From contig JAKLMB010000011.1 in NCBI GenBank assembly GCA_022813625.1, forward strand, positions 682,001 through 746,000: a DNA stretch of 64,000 bases, given 5' to 3'. The stretch is from Aaosphaeria pasadenensis. Lineage: Eukaryota; Ascomycota; Dothideomycetes; Pleosporales. Positions within the stretch are counted from its first letter, which is position 1. The number at the start of each line of letters is the position of its first letter. Under the pieces are notes generated by a model, which was given only the letters and a program-made list of their open reading frames with translations, searched no databases and was not told the DNA's origin. Positions 21,968 through 33,098 of this stretch are shown here, piece after piece. The position numbers were made by a program, and so were the translations under genes.

Positions 21968-24964
21968 TCACACATCCCTAACCGTCGGGGGCGCGTCGTT
22001 GCCACCGCCAGACGCAACCCGCTGCTGGGCCTGGTTGGCCGGTCCTCTGAGATTGAGGCTGCCAATTCGCTGCACCAGATTGCTTCCCACAGCGTCGACA
22101 GCCCCTCGTGGCGCCAAAAGGGAAGGTGTTTGAGCAGCAGTCTCCTGGACCCTGAAAAGCCTTATACTAGTGTTGTTCCATACGCCAGCGGTACCCTTGG
22201 CTACAACCATCTCGCCCGCGAAGACGAAGCCCCAGAGTAGTGATTCGTACCACCCAAGCGACAAGGGTGACCACTCGAACAGGTGGACCCTGATGGGCGA
22301 GGGCTCGATACCCCGTACTTCTGTTTCTTTGATTACCTGTAGGGCCGCTGCGGTGTCACTGGTCCCCCCATTAACCCTAGGAGCAAGCTCCGAGATTAGC
22401 ATCAGAATCGTGTGCAACGGCAGCTCTGGGAGCCAGCTTTCAATCTGTTGATGTGGTTAGCCAGAGCTTTCAGATAAGACTACATCTACTGACCCATGCT
22501 GTTGATGGCGTGAAGAACTCGTTAGCGCCGAGAGTAGGGGTTGTCACGCTGTTCAAGCTGGTTGTGCTATTTTGTCGTGAGAATGCGGGTTGACCGATGG
22601 GCCTTTTACCCCTGGCCTTCTCTGACATGCCACGTAGTTGCAATGGTACAGTGTCGTCGACTGATGATGCGATCGACGCACTTCTTGACGCCCCCGAAGG
22701 AGATTGCAATGGAGAGCGTGGCTGGTGTGCGCCATTGTCATCGGTCTCAGCATCGGAATCATCATCGTCTCCTATGGCGAACGCGCTGTTTTCCTCTGGT
22801 ACGTTACTCAGAGTGGGAGTCCTCGATATCGTCGGACTCCGCAAACTATCAATCGAATCGGCTCTGGGTGCGTCGCCCCCTTGCTCCTTCTTCTGTTGAC
22901 TCTGGCGCTCAATCTCTTCCTGTCCACTCTCCAATGTGAAATCTCTAAGGGCTTGGAATCTCTTCCGTGATCTCAGGATGGCGTAAACCAAGTTCGGATT
23001 TGCTGAAATGCGTTAGAATGACGTGGGGAATTTCAGTATTCCTTGACTTACTTGAGTATTGGTGCTCAATCATCGCATTCAGTGCCTCAAGCAAGGATTG
23101 CAGAAGTGTATGATTGTTCTCGTTTGCAAACAAGAAACTCGGCGAGGACATTGATGCGAACAATTGAAGTAACTTTGAGCTAGGTGCCCGTCCCAGGTTT
23201 TGTACGTACGCTGCTATATTATTGATGATAGCTAGCAGCGCTGGATAAATCGCATCCAATTTACCCTTGCTGGTTGTAAGAAGTGTATAGATAGACTGGT
23301 TGAGTCAGTACAGAACGAATTGAGCATATGGTCACACTCACAGTGATAAGATAGTCAGCGTAAGTTCCGTGAAAGTTGGGAATTCGAATGCTTGCTGGGA
23401 GTGACTCTTGGTTCTCAAATGTCTTGTTCAGACTCTTTCCAAAGTGCGGCTCCACACTCAGGGTTTGTAATACGAAGATGCACATTCGAATCAAGCCTTG
23501 TCGGGCGGGATCATTGCGCTGATCAATGGCATAGTACAGCACCAATACCATGAAGTCGTGCGCACGATCAGTATCGATGATGAACGAGCGGAATCGCTTG
23601 TTACACTGAAGTGCTTCCCAGAATAGCATAATCATTTCGGGAGCCCACGTTAGCGACTTCGAGCTTCCCGGTAGATACGTGGATGTGGCTTGGAGCTATG
23701 ATACGTTAGATGGTGAAGCTATATGATAAGAGGCAGTGTTCCGAACATACGGGTTGGTTGAGAATTCGAGTCATGCCATCGACCAAAAATTGGAAGTCCT
23801 GCGGCCGGTGCAATCGCCCGAGAAAATGGCGGAAAAAGTTCTTTGGTGGAGGGCCATTACCAGGCTCGGGTATCGGATATAGTACAAGCACAAGCAGAAG
23901 TTGCAAACAATATGTGACTAGAATCTGCTTCTGGTCTTTGAATACGACATGGTCGTAAGGAACACGCCATGATGCAGGGTTGTACTTGAGGGTCTGACGA
24001 GGGTCAATTCCTATGAGTAGCAACAAGGGGGCGCAGGACGTACAGTGTTCAGCAATGAGCAAAGAACGGATAGAACTACTTGCTTGTCGGGGCAAGTAGC
24101 TAAGTAAGAGATGGCCTTGACACCCTTCACTGGAAGAATATCTAACACATATTAGCGCATTTCCAAGCATCCAAAGCTGACGATACCTACTCGCGGACAT
24201 GTACATGGACTTGCTAGCAAAGGTGAGTAGCAATCTCAATATCTCTGTTCTGTTGTTTTCGAATTCTTTGGTAGATGCAATAGGCGTGTTGCAGCCCACG
24301 CCACTCTGCCAGATTGCATACGTAACTTTGCTCTTGCCGGCTGGCACCTTGGGTAATGTGAACTCCGAGAAGAAGAGCAAATCAATGAGGGTATCTATGA
24401 TTTCCTCTGCGAGCGGCTTGGCTGTCTCAAATTCGGGCTCATTGTCTGTCGGTGTCTGGTCCGGGTCCGCTTCGTCGAATATGATTTCTGTCTTAACGAT
24501 CTGTCCCCGTCTACTTCTTTTGCGCCGCGCACCCCAGAAAAACTTGTCCTCCCATGACTCGAGGTGTTCTGCTTCATAGATGAAAGGCAGTATCCGTGTA
24601 AGGACGCGAATGCAGTTCAGGGCATCTCTCTCAGGGGCGAGTTCGGGATCGGGGAAGGAGGGGTGGTTACGTAGGACGCACAGCCGTGAGGTTACAGCTA
24701 ACACCAGTGTCTCGAGATTCGCAAGATTATTGTCGCGTGTGCGGCGTATGTCTGCGGGGGAAAAGAGCGAGAATACATCTTCAGTGGATTCGGGAAGCTC
24801 CCAGAACTGTGCGCAGCAATTTGTCAATAGATGTCCACAATATGTCTATTCACACGAGGGTTGCCTACGCCTGTCCAGTATGCATCATCAGCGGGGATTT
24901 GCTTGGGCTCCGAAAGGCGGAAGATGCCTTGCTTGAAGCTGAGTTTGGAGTCGGAGGCACCCAT
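21968..24964 (-). CDS. HID1 family protein (Golgi/secretory pathway peripheral protein)
   Basis: Eight exons: 24964-24869, 24806-24191, 24141-24044, 23993-23751, 23695-23342, 23295-23052, 23002-22494 and 22444-21968, giving 878 residues with a clean frame. The start MGASDSKLSFKQGIFRL, then YWTGFWELPESTEDVFSL and FPDPELAPERDALNC, is the HID1 (high-temperature-induced dauer-formation 1) signature; TLKYNPASWRVPYDHVVF and EALQCNKRFRSFIIDT are further conserved blocks. Gly2 after the initiator Met fits N-myristoylation, as in animal HID1. Animal HID1 is a medial/trans-Golgi protein needed for dense-core vesicle formation; the fungal role is less defined. A disordered acidic Ser-rich linker (around nt 22560-22900) precedes the C-terminal conserved block. 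Divergently transcribed from the XPB gene. Confidence 0.92.
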
Positions 24965-25488
24965 CGAAATGCATATCACCTCAAACGTCCATCAGCTAGA
25001 TACTCGAAGCAATCAGGAGAGTTTTAGTGAGGTTGGTAAACGACGGTAGATTGATTGATTGGAGTGATGCGCTTGGTTGCAAACTGGACAAACAACCCCG
25101 GTACTGGGACTCCGCGCCTCCGCCTCCCCGTCCGGTCCTCTCACATGCGGCCCTGACCTCAACGCCAAGACGTCCCTTGACATCTGCCTACTTGCTCGGA
25201 GGCTTAGCTTTTATACATCCTCAAGTCCGACCTCTTTGTTCCTTCCTCACATCTCTCCAACACATGCACATTCTGCAAACCTGAGTCGAGACGTCGTTTC
25301 CTGCGTTTGCAGTTCTGTCGTGAGATTGAGACGACCGCATCTCGCTCGCTTTCCCGAGTCAACGCCACCGCCGTAAGACCACGCGAACGCTTCTCTACAT
25401 ACTTCGATCCCGCTTCCCCTTCGACATCTAGCACATCATCCCCGAGACCCGCAGCCTCTGCGCAACTTCTTCACACGCCCCTCCTAAG
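24965..25488. promoter_or_regulatory. Divergent promoter between HID1-like and XPB/Ssl2 genes
   Basis: A 524-bp gap separates two oppositely oriented housekeeping starts, so both promoters must lie within it. The XPB side has a pyrimidine-rich leader (cttccccttcgacatctagc near 25409). No specific operator identified. Confidence 0.6.
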
Positions 25489-27927
25489 ATGGCACCGAAG
25501 CGCAAGGCACAGACCCAGGAGGTTGCGGCGGAGGATGGCTTTGAGTTGGAGCTTGAGGAAGCGGCATTGTCGGACCAAGAAACGTACGACAAAGTTCGAA
25601 ATCAGTTCGACGCGGTGGCTTTAAGCAAACGAGCTCGGGCTGAACGTGGCACGGATGCTGCCTCGTTCATGTTTAAGAAGTGTGATCAGTGGGACTCCAA
25701 CCTGAAGCCTGATCATATGAACCGCCCGCTGTGGATTGACGACGCGGGACGCATCATTTTAGAATCATTCAGTCCAATATTTGATGAAGCACAGGACTTC
25801 CTGATCAATATTGCAGAGCCGCAGTCGCGCGTTTCCCGTATGCATGAGTATTCTTTAACCACACATAGTCTATTCGCTGCCGTCTCAGTCGGACACTCAA
25901 CCAAGGAAATCATGCAAAGGCTAGAGAAATACTCCAAAACGCCATTATCTCCTACGCTCTGCAAGTTTATCGAGGGCTCTACGTCGTCATTTGGTAAAGC
26001 AAAGATAGTTCTGAAGAAAACGCTTTCATATATCGAGAGTGACGATCCTACAATATTACAAAGGCTGTTGCGCGACCCACAGATTGCACAATGCAGAGCG
26101 GACACCACTGATGGTTTGATACAGGAGGCCGCTCCCCAAATTGGCGTCATGGCAATTCCTGGAACAAAGTTGGCCGCCGGAGCAAAACAAGTGACACAAA
26201 CCACGGAGCCGGATCAGAATCCTGATAATCCACAGAATGTCCAGAATCCCGGCGATATGATAGCCGCGCTTAGAGAAGACGATGAGGACGAGGAGGTTGC
26301 GCAAGTCCATTCATTCCAGATCAACAAAGCAGACCGAGAGAACGTGATTAAGCGATGCCTTGCCATTGGACTGCCGCTGACAGAGGAGTACGACTTCAAT
26401 AACGACGACGTCAATCCAAATCTGGAGATTGATTTACAACCTCATGCTCAGATTCGGTACTATCAAGAGAAGGCACTAAGCAAGATGTTCTCCAATTCCC
26501 GTGCACGATCGGGAATCATCGTTCTTCCATGTGGTGCTGGTAAAACCCTTGTCGGCATTACCGCAGCCTGTGGAGTAAAGAAATCCGCGCTCGTGCTTTG
26601 CACGAGTGCCATGTCTGCCGTACAATGGCGAGCAGAATTCTTGAAGTGGTCCAATATAAGTCCCGATGACATCGCCGTGTTCACCGCCGAGAACAAGCAA
26701 GCCTTTCCCCGACAGGCAGGTATTATCATCAGTACATACACTATGATCACTGGCTCAAAAACACGATCCTATGATTCCGAGAAGGTGATGAAATTCATCA
26801 CTGAGCGCGAGTGGGGCTTGTTGATCGCAGACGAGGTACACGTCGTACCAGCGAACATTTTCAAGAAAGTTACATACAACATTGCTTCTCACGCGAAGCT
26901 TGGTCTGACAGCTACCCTTTTGCGAGAGGATGACAAGATTGAAGATTTGAACTTTCTGATAGGACCCAAACTGTACGAAGCCAATTGGCAGGAGCTTTCA
27001 GAGCAAGGCCACATAGCAAGAGTCCAGTGTGCCGAGGTTTGGTGCCAAATGACTCCGGAGTTCTACAGCGAATGGTTAAAGCCGTCGACAGTCCAGAAGC
27101 GAGCAATGTTGTCGATCATGAATCCACGAAAGTTCCAGGCATGTGAATTTCTCATCAATTATCATGAGGCACGTGGCGATAAGATCATTGTCTTCTCCGA
27201 CAATGTATATGCGCTAGAGAAGTACGCACGAAAACTGAAAAAGGCATACATTTATGGCGGTACACCGCAGGCGGAACGACTTCGCATCTTGGAGAACTTC
27301 CAACACAACGAAGCCATCAATACCATCTTCCTCTCGAAGATTGGGGACACCAGTCTAGATCTCCCAGAGGCGACGTGTCTCATCCAGATATCCTCGCACT
27401 ACGGCTCGCGCCGTCAAGAAGCCCAGCGTCTGGGCCGAATCCTAAGAGCGAAGCGCCGAAATGACGAAGGCTTCAACGCGTTCTTCTATTCACTGGTATC
27501 AAAGGACACGGACGAGATGTATTACTCATCCAAGCGTCAAGCCTTCCTTGTAGATCAAGGGTACGCTTTCAAGGTCATCACCCGCTTGGAAGGAATAGAG
27601 CAACAGCCCACTCTATCGTTCCGCACTCCACAAGAAAGGCGTGAACTGCTACTTGAAGTGTCACTCGCCAATGAATCAGAGCTTGGCGAGGAAAGGATCG
27701 CTGGTGATCTCTTTGGTAGCAAATTCGCATCCAAGGGAGGCAAAGCCAAGCGAGCGGGAGCGAGACGTACAGCTGGAACGTTGTCTGACTTGTCTGGAGG
27801 GCAAGACATGGCATACATCGAAACTAACAAAAGCCGGAACAAGGAACTCAAGAAGAAAGGCGTCCAGAACAACTTCCTCAGGAAGATGCAGACATCTCAC
27901 TCGAACCTTAAAAAGGCGAATAAATAA
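25489..27927 (+). CDS. ssl2: TFIIH subunit XPB/Ssl2, 3'-5' DNA helicase/translocase
   Basis: Intronless frame of 812 residues, a normal fungal length. This SF2 ATPase of TFIIH opens promoters for RNA polymerase II and unwinds DNA in nucleotide excision repair. Visible motifs: Walker A LPCGAGKT (about residues 346-353), the DExH-box ADEVHVVPA (about 446), LGLTATLLREDD (motif III), IIVFSDNVYALEKYA (motif IV), and QEAQRLGRILRAK (motif VI, about 643-655). The N-terminal damage-recognition region (PLWIDDAGRIILESFSP) and ThM-like segment are present. The acidic loop EDDEDEEV precedes the helicase core. The C-terminus is Lys-rich. Start chosen at the first in-frame ATG, followed by the basic MAPKRKAQ, consistent with nuclear import. 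Confidence 0.97.
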   Translation: MAPKRKAQTQEVAAEDGFELELEEAALSDQETYDKVRNQFDAVALSKRARAERGTDAASFMFKKCDQWDSNLKPDHMNRPLWIDDAGRIILESFSPIFDEAQDFLINIAEPQSRVSRMHEYSLTTHSLFAAVSVGHSTKEIMQRLEKYSKTPLSPTLCKFIEGSTSSFGKAKIVLKKTLSYIESDDPTILQRLLRDPQIAQCRADTTDGLIQEAAPQIGVMAIPGTKLAAGAKQVTQTTEPDQNPDNPQNVQNPGDMIAALREDDEDEEVAQVHSFQINKADRENVIKRCLAIGLPLTEEYDFNNDDVNPNLEIDLQPHAQIRYYQEKALSKMFSNSRARSGIIVLPCGAGKTLVGITAACGVKKSALVLCTSAMSAVQWRAEFLKWSNISPDDIAVFTAENKQAFPRQAGIIISTYTMITGSKTRSYDSEKVMKFITEREWGLLIADEVHVVPANIFKKVTYNIASHAKLGLTATLLREDDKIEDLNFLIGPKLYEANWQELSEQGHIARVQCAEVWCQMTPEFYSEWLKPSTVQKRAMLSIMNPRKFQACEFLINYHEARGDKIIVFSDNVYALEKYARKLKKAYIYGGTPQAERLRILENFQHNEAINTIFLSKIGDTSLDLPEATCLIQISSHYGSRRQEAQRLGRILRAKRRNDEGFNAFFYSLVSKDTDEMYYSSKRQAFLVDQGYAFKVITRLEGIEQQPTLSFRTPQERRELLLEVSLANESELGEERIAGDLFGSKFASKGGKAKRAGARRTAGTLSDLSGGQDMAYIETNKSRNKELKKKGVQNNFLRKMQTSHSNLKKANK

Positions 27928-30594
27928 GTTGACAACTAGACCATTGATTCGTATCACGCGAGCGGCGTTTGTAGATTGGAATTTGTATGGTCATTTATCT
28001 ATAACTACCTAGGTAGGATTTTTTGACAGCTCAGGTTAGCATCAGGCGGCGTTGTGTATTCTTCCTCACTTTGGGAAAGCAAGCTCGGTGTCATATCCAG
28101 ATTGGTTCCACTGTATACTATTACCATTGATGATCAATTACCACCGAATGTTTTCCACATGACTGTGAATATCTTGCATTCATTTGCTTGTGATACTCGA
28201 ATTTACTCGTACGAACTGTGTAAGGTAATCATGACTATTGGTGTGTTTTGATGTAGCAACCCAAAATAGAAGGCGCAATGCCTCGATATAATTCGTTAGG
28301 ACCCCGCTTGCCCGCCTCGCCCGCCTTCCACTCGTCATATGAACCCCTCAAGATTTACACCGCGGAGATGCTCCTATTGCTCAACTCCAGAATTTCATGA
28401 TGATCCCATAGTTCATACATCGTATGGAGTACTGATTGGCACTTTAAGCACTGTGAGGCCTTTCTCGAGTTGGGCCTGGCAGGTTGCTCAACGACGTCAC
28501 GAGTAGTTGTTCACTTCCAATGCAGGTCATCATTGTCCCATGAATGGCACCAGCGATGTATCAGCTCTAAAAAAAGCCGCGTCAAGACACATTGATTAGA
28601 GTATCTATACTCCGTTCAATGGAATGAGGAGTAACATCAACAGTGGGTGTCGATCACTGCCGGAAGAGCTCAAGTACAATTGCATTCAACTTCGCCGATT
28701 ACTGACCCCTCAACCTGCCATCTGGTTCCTCGCCTTCCTCCGAGGTTCCAGATATTCAAGAAATGCGAGTCCCTGATTTTGACAGCTTGGAAACATGGTT
28801 CGCGACGCGCGAAGACCCGGGGCATCCGGATCTATCTACCGAGCCAGCGAAAGGAAGGATTCCAATTTCAGATGTCAGTTCGATATACACTAAAGGCAGT
28901 CATAGGATATCAAGCTTGAAAGCGTCCTAGCTGCTGGTACAGCCTCATAGAGCGTCGAGGCCCAGAGCAACCGAATGGCGACAAATAGGGCTGTATTGGG
29001 AGCCACCCTCACTGTTCCGTGTAATGTCTTCGCCCACCATTTGAAACGAAATGACTGAAGCAGGAAGGCAGACACCCATGAGCAATACAGTCTGACATGA
29101 CGCATTTCATTTTGCCTCCTGCAAGATTCGGTCAAAAGATTGATCGTCCTGATTGCATCATGTTCTCTCCTGTTCCCTCAGTACGTTACACATGCGCCCA
29201 TAAACAGTCAAATACACAGGCTTTGGTCGTACTGATGGACAAATGTCGTGAAAGTGATGACCTATCAAGATTTTGTACTCGGCAACAGCGGCATGTTTCT
29301 GCTGTACTCAATTTTTGGTGACGTTGAAACAGACTTTTAGGTGCCGCCCTGTCTGGATAGTAGCCCAGCAGCGCGGATTCACAAATGCTCAGATCCTGGC
29401 ATCTGACGCGCACGCTCTATCTGCATCTGAATTTGTTTAGTGCAACCATATTCACAAACCCGATGGTCTGGTTATTTCACCAGATACATCGTCCGGGGGC
29501 ATCTGCGACATCCCACGGTTACACACTTGTACGCTCGTCACTACGCTTTGTCGATCATTATTGTGAGAGAAGAGAGAGGAGCACAACCGCAATTTGGTGC
29601 GCCCAGGCGAATCGATTTATCCTTCCGGATTAGATTCCGACGCAGAAGTGGTGGTACTACGTCAGGGAGTGAATATTGAATAATCGTTTTGAACATGCGG
29701 CATCTTGCAAGCGATGCTGCTTGAAGACCCTGCGCCATTAGCATAACGCAATACTGATGGCCGTCTGACACGAAGTCCACCTTTGGGCCGGCTCGAAGCT
29801 CCATGGCTGGCATGCAATCTCCAAAGGGCTTTGAATGGAAAGAGTACCAATGTGGCTTGACGGAACAATGTCCGTAGATGAGACCAGACGAGGGCCACTG
29901 GGCATTAGTGGACGGAGGGGCCCGGTAAGCCTAGCCGCGAATTACCCTACAGCAACACTTGATTTGCATACGAACTGTCAGACCGAGATACAGTAACTAC
30001 GGGGGAATAAAAACCCCTCTACCGCTATCATGGCATGCATGACGAACAACGAGTAGTGATGGTCGTCGTTGGTGGCGGGGTGGAGTCCGTCAGTCCGCGG
30101 ACCGATGGTCGACAAGCGGGCTGATCACTAAGTCGTTTGGTGGTTGTTGAATGCTCACCTCTTCTGGGAGGTGAGGGTACGAGCCACCGAGCCACCGAGC
30201 CTACGACGTGGGACTTGGGTGCTTGCGCTTGGTAGTTCCAAACTCATAGCTTGTGTTACTACGCTTGTCGGGAGGGTACCATCTGGACGTCGTCGCTCAT
30301 GCACTCTGGCCCTGCCCCATCCCATGTCGTCTCCTCAGTCAGGGTCAAGTTCCTTGCAAGCCATAGCAGCCAATGCGCCGGCAAGCCTTCCCCACCGAAA
30401 ACCCTGTCTCTCCTCCCCATCACAGGCACCGTCGCCATAACCTTTCACAAAAAAATGCTGGGTCCTGGTAGTTGTTGACATTGACCGCCACTGACTCGCG
30501 CATCTTCGACCTCTCAACCCCCCGTTCCTTTCATGACCCCGTCCCGCAATGCTCACTTGTTGCATGACCAACTTTCCAATTCACCAGCGATAAT
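27928..30594. other. Intergenic region, about 2.7 kb
   Basis: Between XPB and a Zn2Cys6 regulator, both plus strand. Many short overlapping frames (60-98 codons) with no recognisable similarity. A small direct repeat gagccaccgagccaccgagcc lies at about 30180-30200. No RNA gene or transposon recognised. Confidence 0.5.
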
Positions 30595-33098
30595 ATGGCA
30601 AACTTTCGCCCTCTTCAGCCCGCGCCAATGGATCAGGAGCAACCGTCACATCCACAGGGTAGACCAATTCTAACACAAAAGCCAAAGAGAACAGTGACAT
30701 TGGGTGCCTGCGTTGCTTGCCGGAAACGGAAATCCAAGGTAAGGGCTTATCGCATATTGCGAATAATTCTTCAAATTACTCAATTTGAATAGTGCGATGG
30801 CATCCGGCCTATCTGTACCTGCTGCACGCAAAAGGACACAGAATGTATTTACGAATTGGGGCCAAATGAGAAGCCGTCCCAGGCAATGAAGAGGAAAAAT
30901 GAGGAAATGCAAGGGGAGCTTTCAAACCTGCGCCAGGTCTACGACTTCCTTCGACTCCGGCCTGAGCAAGAGGCTATGGAAATATTCCGACGAATACGAT
31001 CTGATCCTCCCGATTCATTGACTCCTACACAGCATATTCAGGACTTGGCCGACTTCGTGCGCCATGGGGATCCGTCATTGCAACACCCATTACCTCCATC
31101 TTTAGCTCACCGACCTGAATCTTTAACACTACCCCCACTGCGTATGGCCCTCGACTCTTCGAGTAATGACCCAGGCATACTGTCAAACAATTTCTCCATC
31201 GCCAGCCGCCTTCCTTCAATCTCGTCAGACGGACCCTCAAGTCAGAGGCGAAGACATGATTCCGATGTCGATGTTTCTGCACAGTAAGTTCTGAGCGTCC
31301 CGTAATCGAGTGCATACCATGAGATTTGACAGAGTATAGCTTAGATAGCCAAGGATCACGTCCTCGCCCCATCTCCATACAGGCAATGATTCATCAACCT
31401 GGTTTCACGGAATCCCAAGCTCCAGCCGATGTGCGACTTCACTCAGCAAGGAATTGGACCAATGCCACAGATGATACCAATCTTTTGGTACATCTCATGT
31501 CTGCATGGCATCGGTGGGAATATCGCTTCTATCACTTTCTCGATTGGGAAATATTCTTAGATGATATGGCGAGCGGCAGAACTGACTTTTGTTCAAGACT
31601 GTTGGTGAATGCCATGATGGCGTCTGCGAGTGTAGGAATTGCTGATCTCTGTGTGTATTTCCATTTGCTAATTCCTGCTACAGTTCCAATCGTCCAAGGT
31701 CAAGGATAGGTCTAAACCGTTCTCCGACAGCTCATCAATAACCCGATTTTACAAGGAAGCGAAGGCGCTTTGGGAAGCAGAAGAAGGCCAAGACAGCTTG
31801 ACTAGATTACAGGCTGCAATGTGTTTGTATCTCGTTCTTGGGAAGCACGGCCGAGATAAAGTTGGTTACACCATGCTGGCAGAAGCCTGCCGGATTGGAC
31901 GTGATCTCGGCCTGTTCCGCCTTACGTCGAGCTCACCAAAGTCTTCGTCGGTGTCCTCTGCAAGATGGGAGAAGGCGCGAGCAGTAACTGCCTGGGCATT
32001 GTTCAATTTCCAACTGTGAGCTCGCCAATGAGAAGCGGCCTTTCGAATCGAACTGACTATTGCGGGATAGAACCATGTCTTTTACGTTTACCTTTCCAGC
32101 TCTCATAAAATCTCAACCTCCGCTCGCGATTCCTTACGACGATACCCCTAATTCTGAAGGTATGAACTTTCCAACAAACCCATTCAGTTGCTGACAGTCT
32201 AACCAGCTCTGTTTCGTTCTGAATGTGCACGACATGTTATTCTACTCGACTGCGGAAAATATCTTGGTATGGCTGATGATAATGACAACGAAATTCCCCC
32301 AAAACCAGAACAAGTCGAGGTGTTCTACAACCGCTGGAAGCTTTGGTATGACAACAGGCCAGCTTCAATCGAACCGCATGCAAACCCCTCCCCCGAGAAT
32401 CTTCTGACCGCGTAAGTCACCTCATGTAGATGCGCAAATCAGTATTGACTAGACACAGGATGGTATACCACATCACTATCATAAGGCTTGTGCAACCATT
32501 CGTAAGCCGCGACAGCCCAATCGAACGGATACGATCGTATCAAGACCGGGCTCGTCATCTAACCTCCGCTTCGATTGCCGAGATCCGCCAGCTCCTGACG
32601 TTACAAGAGATACACCATGGGTGGAAACACGCCATACCTTATGTCCTACATCCAGTCATGGTTACCAGTTTCGCGTCGCTTGAGGAAGTGATAGTGGAGG
32701 AAGAACTCAGGCGGGAGCCAGAAGGTGGGGTTGCCTATCAGGGGCTTCTTACCTGCCTTCGGGCTCTGTCCGCATTGTCCCACACTATTTTCTATGCCCA
32801 GGTTCTCTTCCGCGTTCTTGCGCAGACCTGCCTGTCGCTAGAAATGAGGCTACCGCCGGATATGCTCGACTTACTGGACCTATACCAAAGCGACGAGTGG
32901 ACAAAGAAAGCTGCCGCCTCGGTGAGCAGCCAATACGTGGCCGACCTCAGGAAATCTGCGTTGGACATTGACAATGCACGAATGGACAGCATCATAAGCC
33001 AGTGGGATGAATCTCTTGCACTGGGAACGCGTTCCAGCAGAGACTCGAGCAGAGCGACATCCGGCAACAGCGACATTGTGAAACCTGAAGAGGTCTAG
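30595..33098 (+). CDS. Zn2Cys6 fungal transcription factor
   Basis: Seven exons (30595-30738, 30793-31283, 31340-31652, 31684-32015, 32071-32159, 32207-32411, 32459-33098) give 737 residues. The binuclear zinc cluster is CVACRKRKSKC then CTCC and C66 (Cys39, 42, 49, 56, 59, 66; C-x2-C-x6-C-x6-C-x2-C-x6-C), and the first intron falls inside it, as often in this family. A coiled-coil-like stretch (MKRKNEEMQGELSNLRQ) follows for dimerisation, then a middle homology region (YKEAKALWEAEEG, LQAAMCLYLVLG, EACRIGRDLGLFRL). Nuclear DNA-binding regulator; target genes unknown, and it has no obvious metabolic neighbour. The third exon start (31340) was set by frame: it is the only AG in the right phase. 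Confidence 0.88.
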
